Positions 54,369 to 64,000 of a DNA stretch of 64,000 nucleotides are shown here, in pieces. Source of the DNA: Pseudevernia furfuracea. Lineage: Eukaryota > Ascomycota > Lecanoromycetes > Lecanorales > Parmeliaceae. Under the pieces are notes generated by a model that was given only the letters and a program-made list of their open reading frames with translations, had not been told where the DNA came from and did no database searches. Position 1 is the stretch's first letter. Every line of letters starts with the position of its first letter. The stretch spans positions 496,001 through 560,000 of the forward strand of contig JAIUPT010000029.1 of NCBI GenBank assembly GCA_022315425.1, read 5' to 3'. Both the position numbers and the translations under genes were made by a program.

Positions 54369-57300
54369 TCAGATCGATATGAGAGGCGAATATTATAATA
54401 GCTGTTATAGCTGTAGCTACTGTGACGATGTTACGCGTTAACTTGATCTTTTAGTTTCTTTAGCCTGTAGTGACTAGATTCGCGTTGTAAGCTTCGATAG
54501 GGAAACACTCATTCTGCTCGTATTCGTCTAGCATTTCTAATCTTATCTTACGAGATATAATGATCGCTTGATCGATATCGTTTTTTACTTATACTTCTCG
54601 AAAGAATACATTAATCATATGAGCGTAGACTTCGTCAGCATACTTTAAAGATAACGAGCACTGTGACTCGAAGAGCAGGTCTCGATTCTCTGATAGCTTG
54701 TCAGAGTATATCACTAATATTTGATCTGTAACACGAGGTGATAGAACGATACGTATTAATGACTTTATAGTACGTTTGATAAGTTCGAAGCGAGCTCATG
54801 AGTTCATTGACACAGTTATGCTGCGATAGTTGTCTATCTTGATGACTTGAGTAACAAAGTCAATAATTATTCGTTTCGATGTGAGAATGTCTGCTTCGAT
54901 AAGCATATTAGCCTTGAGATCATCGATAATATGAATTTCTCGTGTGATCTGGGCGAAAGCTCGAGTATTATCTAATAGTATATTCTTTATGTAGAAGATG
55001 AGAATAGTATACTCGTTAGAGTGATGAATCTTGAATCTTAAGTCTCGAATTGATATGCTAGCACTCATTTTCTTTAGTTCGATGCTGACGAGAATAAAGA
55101 TTCGATCAGTTATTGTTATGATATATTCGGCGTCGACACATGTCTTCTTCTTCTCTTCAGCTGGCTTTCAGCTAATGTGAATAATCGTATAGTGATAGTT
55201 GCGAAAGATATACTCAGTGTCGAGCACAGATTTCGAGACTGATAAAACGATAATAGATTCTGCGATAGACTTCTCGACATTAGCGATATGAGTGTCTGTA
55301 ATAGCGTCTTCTGCGAAAGACTTCTTTCAGCACTCTTCTCGTAGATGTGTGAATAGCTTATTACGAGAGATGATCTTATATCGGCAATTCTCACATTAAT
55401 AGTCTTTAGTAGACACGGTCTTCGCGAAGTAATCTTCGATCGGGTCATTATTGTGATAGTCATGTTCTTCGTGACTGTCGAAGGCTTCGATAGGTGTCTC
55501 AGACTGATATGGGGGATAACTAATGTAAGCATTCTGACTGTTGTTGTAGTCTTGCTTAGACTCGTTCTCATCGTAGTCTTTCTCAATCGCAGCTTGATAA
55601 GCTCGCTGCTGACGCGGCTAAAATCTCTGATCTTGATTCTAGTAGCTATCGTTGCTTGGGCGAAATGACTGTCGATTAGACGATTTCGACGAACCTGACG
55701 CGTTTTCTTCTGCTGAAGGAGGTGTCGTGATTTACAGCTTGATTAGAGATATAGACAACGAGACACGAGCGTTTTCTTGATTGTCTTGATATCTTTGCGG
55801 TCGCTGTTGATTGCTTTGATAGCCTTGATAGACTAATCGTGTGCTTTAATAAGTATTTTCGTATGTGAAAGACTTTCACGAACGTTGCTGCTGATTGTTC
55901 TGATAAGTATTGTACTGAGGTTGTTGAGACTGAGGCTGTCTTGATTAATATTCTCGATTGTCTGTTCTTCTTTGCTGATGCTGAGGGTTTAAAGCTTATC
56001 GTAAATAACGACTAACATGCTCTTATCATTGATATTTTCGCTTATTCAGCGACTTCAGAAATCGATTGTAATCAGTGACAGCCTCAGGTTCTAAAATGTC
56101 TCGTTGAAACTCGAAGTCAAGATCATTTCAAATGAGCAGCATATGATTCTTCATAATTTTCATGTCCGTATACTGAGCTACTCGCATGATGATTTGAGCG
56201 TACTCTCTTGATTCACGATGACGAGTAGTATTCTACATTAAGTACTTTTCTCGAAGCAAGACTGTTATGTCTTAGACACGAGGCTGTTTTTATCGTGTTA
56301 GCAGCAGACGATATTATTCGTCTATGCTGTAAGTGACGAGACGCTTATTATTCTCGATTAACTCAGTGATAAATCAGATAAGAACGAAGTCTCTCAGATA
56401 GATCTGAAGATTCTATCTTAGCAGTGTATTACTCTTAACACGAATAACGTTCTTGACTCGATCGACAAAGATATAAATGTCACGAAAAAAGATGCTTTTG
56501 TTGATATATTCTATTGCGAGAGTAGTGTCGATGAACTTGCTTTCGTAAAAAGAATCGAAATAATTAACGTTATCTGAATTGAATCGCTTCGTATCGTCGA
56601 TATTATTGTCGACTGATTTTGACTCCTTTTGAGGTTCGAGATCTTCTAAAGATTCGAGAGGTTCTGACATAACACGAAATTCTACTATCATAGCACGAAG
56701 CTCGACGAGCTGTGCTTCTGAAAACTCTTGAGTTATTAATGACTTCGATTCAATTGATCGTCTATATATGACTTCGTCTGTTAACGTGACAACAGACTCT
56801 GCTCTTATAAAAGACGACGACTTAATAAGCGAGAAGACAGAGCGTGATAACTCGAGAGTATTTTCTATCGAGAAAGATTCGTAACGCTTAAAGAATTATT
56901 AAATAACTAAAATAGCTCTCAAGTCGATCGTGCGATTATCGAAGACTTTGGCAGCACGCTATAGAGAAGCTGAATTCGAGTTTTAATGCTTGAGAAAAGA
57001 GTCTTCTGCTTGATTCGATCTGATAATAATTAACTTCGATCGTGAAGAATTGATCGTTATATAAAGAGCAGTAAGGTCATGTCCCGTGAAACTTAATAAC
57101 CCTTATTAGTATCTTCTATAAATACTTGAATTTAATAAGCAATGTTAATAATATTGCTAATAGACAAGAGAGCTGATACTAACATGTTCGAGAATAAGAG
57201 AATAGTAGCAGAAGATACAGTAGGGTTCGTAGTGATAAAAGTCAGCTTGTCGAAGACTTCAATGAATGGGGCTCAGAGCGATCTGTAGAATATTTAGTAA

Positions 57301-57426
57301 AGAAGTCTTCTGATACCCTTGTTGACGTTGATGTTGATTTGATGTTGATTTGATGTTAATGAGAACAATCTGATCTGCTCATAGCATTATATGATGCATA
57401 TGAGTAACATAAGTGTTGTTATTATT
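54369..57426 (-). pseudogene. Level-2 gag and protease relic
   Basis: Minus-strand pieces include a protease-side segment (54,796-55,068) with REIHIIDDLKANMLIEADIL, a motif typical of fungal Gypsy retropepsin regions; a zinc-knuckle-side segment (about 55,120-55,590); and a gag segment (56,413-56,691) starting MIVEFRVMSEPLESLEDLE. The gag part is homologous to level-1 sequence at about 42,320-42,560. Frames are interrupted throughout. Confidence 0.78.
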
Positions 57427-57614
57427 TGTTAAGACAAGTGTCATGATGTGAAAAGAAGATGTCTTTTCTGCTATCTAGAAATCTGCCTAAGTGAGCATGG
57501 AAGAAGCTAGTACATATTTGATCTAGACTCTTCGAAAGTAAGGAAAGAGTCTTCTGCGAAAGGCTTCCGTCAGAAAAGAGTCTTCTGCGGAAGGCTTTCG
57601 TAGTGTACATATCA
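57427..57614 (-). repeat. Level-2 5' LTR
   Basis: 188 bp, from TGTTAAGACAAG to GTACATATCA on the plus strand, partner of 42,923-43,110. Followed directly by the TATTA target duplication. Confidence 0.92.
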
Positions 57615-60600
57615 TATTATTAATTATAATCGATTATTAAAGTCGCTAAATAAGCGTAAATATTAATAATGAGAGCATATTAGTCGTCACTCGCGATAAG
57701 TTTCAAATTCTTAATATCAGTTAAGAAGAATAAACAATCGTGAATATTAATTAAGATAGTCTCAGTCTCAGCAATCTTAATATAATGTTTATTAAAATAA
57801 TTAGTAATAACGTTCGTGAAAGTCTTTTATATATGAAAATACTTATTAAAGCAATTAACAATTAGTTTATTAAGACTATTAAAGCAATTAACAGCGATCG
57901 TAGAGATATTAAGATAATTAAAAAAACGCTTATATCTCGTTATCTGCTCTTTAATTAAGCTATAAATTACGATATCTTCTTTAATAAAATAAAACGCGTT
58001 AGATTTATCGAAATCGTTTAATCGATAATTATTTCGTTCAAGCAATAACAATTATTAAAATAGATTTTAGTCGCGTTAATAACGAGCTTATTAAGTTACG
58101 ATCGAGAAAGACTACGATAAAAACGAATTTAAGTAAGATTACGATAACAATTAAAATATTTATATTAGTTATATTTTATATCAGTCTGAGACATCTATCG
58201 AAGTCTTCGATAGTTACGAAGAATATAACTATTTATATAATAATAATTCGATCGAAGATTACTTCATTAAAGTCATTATTATAATTAATTATTAATGTAA
58301 GTATTATTAACATAAGACGACTTCTCGCAATAAATTATTTGATTATCTTCGAATAGAATATTAAAAGTACTCGAAGTTTTTAATAGACTTTATTCTAGTT
58401 AATATTCTGATATCGAATAAAGTCTTAAAGTCTCTTATTGTTTCTTCGATGTTAAAATTAGTATCAAATATCGAATTTGCTTTTCGTAACTATTATTACG
58501 CTGTTATTTATATTAATTAATAGTTAGTCGATGAAAAGAAGAAGACTTACGTTAATATTGACTATATTATACTTATAATCGATCGTATCTTCGTATTATT
58601 TACGGCCGAGATCAAGAAAATAATTATTAAGATATTTATTCGTGAATTAAGATTTAAAATTCATTACTTCGACGAATTCTTCGTGCTTATATTTTATATA
58701 AAAGAGATATTACTCGATAACATTTAGACTTTCGCTTAAATCACTCGAGAAATTTATATTATTCATGATCTTAAGACGAATATACTTATCGAAGCTGATA
58801 TTCTTATATCTAAGCGAATAATTATTAACTTCGTAACTTAGAATCTTAATATAAATAGTTGTCGTGATATAATCGTATTTATAAACTCTCGAGCTCGATC
58901 GATATCTATCAAGCGAACGATAAAATCTTCAACTTAAATAATTCTATTATCGCGTATTATAATGTTCGTGTTCGTAATCTATGTCGACGAATTATTAATA
59001 GATCGAGATCTTCTCTTTGAGTTAAGTTATATTTTATCTTTCGATTATGTCGAGAAAGTCTATACTCATATAATAAACGCTTCGCTTAAGACTATTTAAA
59101 AAAAGAACGATATCGATCTATTCGTTATTATCTCTCGTAAGATACGTTTAAGTATACTCGAAGAATATAAGCAGAACGACTTCTTTTTAATTAAAGCGTA
59201 TTATAGCGATCTAGCTATTATAAAGTTTAAAAATTAAAAGTTTAAGTTAATAAGAAATATTATTATCGTTGCTACTGCTATAATAATAGCTATTGTAATA
59301 TTCGATCTTTAAATCGATCTAAGAAAGTCTTTTATAACATTTATATTCATTGATAACTTAATTATTATCGTCGATTTATTCTTAAAATATATTATATTTA
59401 ACGAAGTAATAATCTACGAGAAGTCTAATATAACTGAGTCTTTAACAAGATTACTTAATAAATATTAAAACTTGTTCGTCGATTAGAATTAGACGATGAA
59501 TATTTCGAAAGCTAAATAAATGTTAATCTCGCTTAAGTTCGACGTTATCTTTAAGTTATTTAAGATATATTCGATAGAATAAAAGAATAGAAAAGTTATC
59601 GATATTATATTTAATAAACTTTATAAGTAGAGCAAAATAATATGATTAACGTAATTTACGCTCTATAGTTATCTTATATTTATAATCTAAAAGAACTTAG
59701 CTAACGATCGCAAAGATCGTGTGATTGTCGATATTCGCGAACTTAATAAGATTACTCTAACTAACTTATATTCTTTATCGTTATAGTCGAAAATTATAAT
59801 ACTACTATTTAATTACTCGTACTTATTAATTATAGACGTTATAAGACAATTTTATTAATTCTTAATAACACGAAAAGATAGATATAAGTTTATTATAATT
59901 AGTTATAGAGATTAAGAGAAGTCGATCGTTGCTCTTATAAGTTATAAGAGCTTATTATTCTATATTTAAAGACAGATCGATATTATATTAAGATCTCTTA
60001 AGAACTTTGTTAAAGTATTCATTGATAATATTATCGTCTTTTCTCGAATCTTATTAAAGCATTTTAATTATTTACGATAAATCTTCGAGCTTTTTCGTTA
60101 AAAAAGAATTAGTCTATTATTTATTAAGTTTTTTATTAATTACTCATTAATTATTTTACTTGATTAACGTGTCGATAAATTAGACATGTTCACATCTCGA
60201 GAGAAGATTTAAATTATTATTAAAATACGATTTTTAGAGACTCTACGAGATCTAGAGATTTTTTTAAGTCTTATTAAATAACTTCGTTTATTTATTTTTC
60301 GTTACGCTTAGTTAATTAATTTATTATAAATACGAAAGATTTTGTTTATAAAAGACTTAGTTACAAATAATAAAAATTTATCTCGTAAACGCTTTATTAT
60401 TAAGCTTTATTATGCTTTTATCGAGACAGAGACGAAAGTCTTTTATAATCTTTAAAAAGTCTTTATTAGTCTCATCTTCTTAACTTATTTTAATATTATA
60501 AGATCGTTATTTATAAATTTAAATGCTTTTAAGATTTTCGATTTTATAGCTATAATCTATTATTATAAATAAAATTATATCTCGAAAGACTTTAGCAAGC

Positions 60601-62934
60601 TCGCTCGTACGAATATATAATCGATTTTATTCTTAAGTCGATGCTTAAATATCGTCGAACATAATTACTAATTTATTAAGCTAGAGATTATTGACGTAGT
60701 GTGAGTCGTGAAAAAGATTTATTATATAATCGAATTTAGCTTAAAGTCGTTTATAATTATTTATATCAATTATTCAGCTGTCGTTCTCATCTCTAAATAA
60801 ACGACACTTAATATCATTAATACGAATAAGCTTAATCTTCGTCTAATTCGTGTCTCGTAGTATCTCTTAATCTTTAATCTTAAACTTCGTTATAAGACTA
60901 ACAAGTTCAACGTCATATTTAATGTATTGTTACGTCTATTATAAACTTTTGTATTAGTCTCAGATTAATCTAAGAGAGTATTCGATATCTTATATAATAA
61001 CACGAAATGTTAATCGAAATTCTTAACGATTGTTATCGAGTTAGTGATAGTATATTATATTACTCTCATAAAAATGTTAAACGACTTTAAATATCGACTG
61101 AGACTAGACTATGTCAAGAACTCTTATTAAGAAAAGCTTTTTATTATATTAAAGTCTTTCGTAAAAGACAAATCTATTATATAAATAACGTCGAACTCTT
61201 TCGCAGAAGACGAATTTATTATTTAAATAACGTCGAACTCTTTCGCAGAGAATAAGTCTATTACTTAAGTAACGTTAAAGTCTTCTATAAAAGCGAAGAT
61301 TATATTTAATATATTATTTCGACTACGAGAGAGTTTCATCTATTATATTAACGATAAGAATATATAACGTCTTTACATATCGTTATCAATGAAATAAGAA
61401 ATATTCGAATAGACATATAATATATCTAGTCATAAAGACTATCATAGATATCATAATCGACTATCTTATACTCTATTTATTCGATATTTATTTAAGCGCT
61501 TACGAGTCTATATAACACATTGCTCAGAATATTAGCTTAATTAGATTAAGCGATATAAGTCTTATAATTCGCTCGTTTCTATCGCGATCTCTGTTATTTC
61601 TTTTCATACTATAATTATAAACTTTATCGTCGCATTATTTTTTATTTAAATTAATATAAATTGTCTATTTAATCTAATATATAAGTATATCAAAAGAGTA
61701 CTATCGATGTTCGAGAAAGAGATTTAAATTGTCTTAAAGTGAATCGAGATTATACTTCGTATCTTATTAAAGCATAATTAAGATTTATTTTAAAACATTA
61801 TTTTTAATAGAGATTAACGCTTTATGTTAGTCTTTTAAAAGAAGATATTTATTAAGTTAAATATTAATTTTCTTATCTTCACTGCTTATTATTCGCAGAC
61901 TAATAATTAATCGAAATAAATTAATTAGACGATCGAAATAACACTGCGCTATTATCTCACGAATCGATCGAATAACGAATAAACGAAGATTTTGTTATAT
62001 ATTTAAATAATTATTAATAACTTCTCGAGCAGCGTTATCGACGTAACACTTAACGAGTTATATTACGACTTTAAGATTCTTAACGTTATAAGTCTATTGC
62101 TCGTCGACTTAATATTATTTATCGAAGTCTTTAATAAACTTCGACTCATTAAGAGAGAAGAGACTGACGACGTTATAGTCTTCGCGTTCGTATTTATAAA
62201 GATTCGTTATGATATTAAGCATTTGACTATTGATTTTAAGAAAGATAACGAAGTCTTTCTTAGACTATATTAAGACTATTTCATTTCGAATTTATTTAAT
62301 CGTAAGCTCTCTCAATAACGCGTTGACTCGTTCAAGATTTTAAATAAGATCGAGTATCTTATATATCGTTTATAACTATTTTCGATTATACGTATTCACT
62401 TAGTCGTTTCGATTGTATAGCTGAAGTCGTTTATCGTTACGATAATAGAAATCTCAGATTCGTATAGACGAAAGATTAATAAAGAATTATTATTTATATA
62501 TAATAAGAGAGACTTCGAAGACTTCGAAGACGAGAATAACACTGAGATTGAGAGAATAATAAGTAAGCGAATTATTCGTAAGAAATTCGAATATTTATTT
62601 AGCTGAAAGAATTAAGATAAGAAGTATAATTTTTAATATAAGATCGAGAATCTATTAAAGATAAAGAAGTTTATAATAGAATACGAGCATCGTTAAGTAC
62701 TTTTATCTATTATTATAAGACGTCGAGAAAAGAATACTAGAATTATATAAACATTATCGATATCACAGTCGCTTAAGTAGTCTTCGTAATCGTTAGAATA
62801 ATCGTCTAAGCGAGAACGAGAGCGGTCGCGAAAGACTTTATAAAGTCTTTACTTGATATTATATTGATTTGCTTATTTTGCTTATATGTTAATTATAAGT
62901 AAAAACGCTAACTTTGTTTTTCTTTATTAATATT
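57615..62934 (+). pseudogene. Level-1 gag 3' part and pol relic
   Basis: Continuation of the level-1 element after the level-2 insertion. An RT active-site remnant FIDNIIVFS lies at about 60,018-60,044. An integrase zinc-binding remnant is near 61,370-61,560. The tandem 42-bp CTTTCGCAG repeats are at 61,149-61,290. CC and GG are almost absent and stops occur every few codons, making this the most decayed pol in the window. Confidence 0.75.
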
Positions 62935-63137
62935 TAATATATATACTATGAAAGTCTTTCGTAAAAGACTCTTTCTACTCGAAAGTCTTTTATAAAAGAT
63001 TTTTCTTGCTTTGATAACTTCTTTCTTATCTCGAAGAATCTAAGTCAAATATGTACTAGCGTCTTCGATATTCACTTAGACAGATTTCTAGATAAAAGAA
63101 TACATCTTCTTTTCACATTATGATCTTAGTTATAACA
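62935..63137 (+). repeat. Level-1 right LTR
   Basis: 203 bp, same length as the left LTR. It begins TAATATATATAC (TGATATGTACAC before mutation, judged from the related level-2 LTR) and ends GTTATAACA. Followed by target duplication ATAAC. Confidence 0.88.
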
Positions 63138-63142
63138 ATAAC

Positions 63143-64000
63143 GCTCTTATTCTAGACGTATATCTTAAGAGAATAATATCAAGACTTTATCGAATTCGTC
63201 GTCGTTATTTATAATAATAAATAGAAATACTAACGAGCGTAATATTCTTAAAGCCTTTTAATATATAGTTATTACTTTCGAATATACTTCTTTTTGATAT
63301 TTAAAGTCGTATTAATAATAACGTAAATCTTGTTTAAATAGCTCTGCGTCGAGAATCGATAGTAAAGTGCTTTATAGAGATATTCGAAGAATTTCTTATA
63401 ATTATTCGTCTTAAACTCTTATTTAAATATACGCTCGTTATATTTTTGATGAAAAAAAAAATTTACTTTTTATTTATCTTTTTTAAGATCTTAAAAGACT
63501 AATCGAATAATCTTTTATTTAGCTGCAGAGTCGTTTATAATTATATATTAAAAATGTTAAGTCTCTCGTTCTTCGTATTATTACTTGATTTTTTAAAGAA
63601 ATGCGCTTATAATATTATTGTTCTCGATAGAGAATAACATATAAGCGTAAAGAATTTATCGATCGTACTTATTACGAGTTATAATCGTAAATAGCTTTTA
63701 TTTAAGAGTGTTAATGTTATAAGTAAAGTTTATAAGAATTAAATATTCACGTCGACGAAGAAAATTCAGTCGAGCTAACGTTTACTCGTTAGTCTCTATA
63801 AAAACATTCGCTCTAAAATAATTATTTACTTATATTTCTTCACAAAAATAGTATTATAGATTAATTAATCGTCGATATTTCTTTTAGTCGTAGTATTCGT
63901 TGATCTTATATTCTTTAGAGTATTTAAATTTCTTAGATATTCGATTCACTGCTTTATCTAAGACGTTTTAACATCTTAAATACGACTATTAGAGTGAGTC
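63143..64000. other. Hypermutated AT-rich relic to the window end
   Basis: Same composition as level 1, but outside its target duplication, so it belongs to an older host sequence or repeat, possibly the partner of 40,926-41,356. No domain is recognisable; the window ends inside it. Confidence 0.4.

Larger units (their letters stand above)
42923..57614 (-). mobile_element. Middle Gypsy LTR retrotransposon (nest level 2)
   Basis: Minus-strand element with 188-bp LTRs and a perfect 5-bp target duplication TATTA (42918-42922 and 57615-57619). It lies inside the gag of level 1 and is itself interrupted at 46,772 by level 3. Net length without the insertion is 7,096 bp. Domain order on the minus strand from 57,426 downward: gag, zinc-knuckle region, protease, RT, RNase H, integrase, post-integrase linker. 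It is clearly less decayed than level 1. Confidence 0.92.
41357..63137 (+). mobile_element. Outer Gypsy LTR retrotransposon (nest level 1, oldest)
   Basis: Bounded by 203-bp LTRs and a 5-bp target duplication ATAAC (41352-41356 and 63138-63142). It is split inside gag by the level-2 element. Removing that insertion and its duplicated target gives 7,084 bp, almost the same as level 2 (7,096 bp). Landmarks on + agree with the gag-protease-RT-RNase H-integrase order. Every reading frame is riddled with stops. Confidence 0.88.

Overview
This window is nuclear DNA of a filamentous ascomycete (Pezizomycotina). A helotialean leotiomycete would fit, but that is only an impression. The evidence is short 50-75 nt introns with GT...CTAAC/CTGAC...AG signals, compact spliced genes, a fungal-only gene set, and repeats carrying RIP-like C-to-T hypermutation. 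No bacterial, organellar, tRNA, rRNA or CRISPR features were seen.

Positions 1 to about 37,100 are gene-rich host sequence. In order: CWC25 splicing factor (-) and COP9 signalosome subunit 2 (+), head to head; an otubain-type deubiquitinase (+, 7 exons); a large single-pass membrane protein with an EGF-like ectodomain (-); an unrecognised disordered protein with a KEN box (+); a RING-finger protein (-); mitoribosomal protein uS14m/MRP2 (+, 4 exons); an Arb2-domain protein (+); ISD11 (+, 3 exons), the LYR-type partner of the mitochondrial cysteine desulfurase; a CorA-like transporter (-); a large unrecognised basic/acidic protein with a coding minisatellite (+); PAPS reductase MET16 and ATP sulfurylase MET3 in tandem (+), two steps of one sulfate-assimilation pathway; and an Mgr3-like mitochondrial TPR protein (-). 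I rebuilt exon joins by hand from splice signals, reading frame and family conservation.

From about 37,120 to the end the sequence is AT-rich, full of stop codons and made of transposon relics. A 3,253-bp hAT element (37,665-40,917) has terminal inverted repeats and a perfect 8-bp target duplication, CTCTCGTA. Next to it is a three-level nest of LTR retrotransposons, each level bounded by LTRs and a 5-bp duplication: an outer Gypsy element on + (41,357-63,137, ATAAC); a second element of apparently the same family on - inside its gag (42,923-57,614, TATTA); and a chromodomain Gypsy on + inside that (46,773-54,363, CTTTC). With insertions removed, the two outer copies are 7,084 and 7,096 bp, which supports the reading.

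The most interesting signal is the mutation pattern. The innermost element's LTRs differ at 32 of 269 positions. All 32 are C-to-T or G-to-A in the same direction (5' LTR to 3' LTR): 22 in CpC context, 9 in CpA, 1 in CpG and none in CpT. In the outermost element CpC/GpG is nearly gone while CpG and CpT persist. This differs from the classic CpA-dominated RIP signature. It leaves sharply spared islands: the innermost 5' LTR plus gag start, and the hAT ends.
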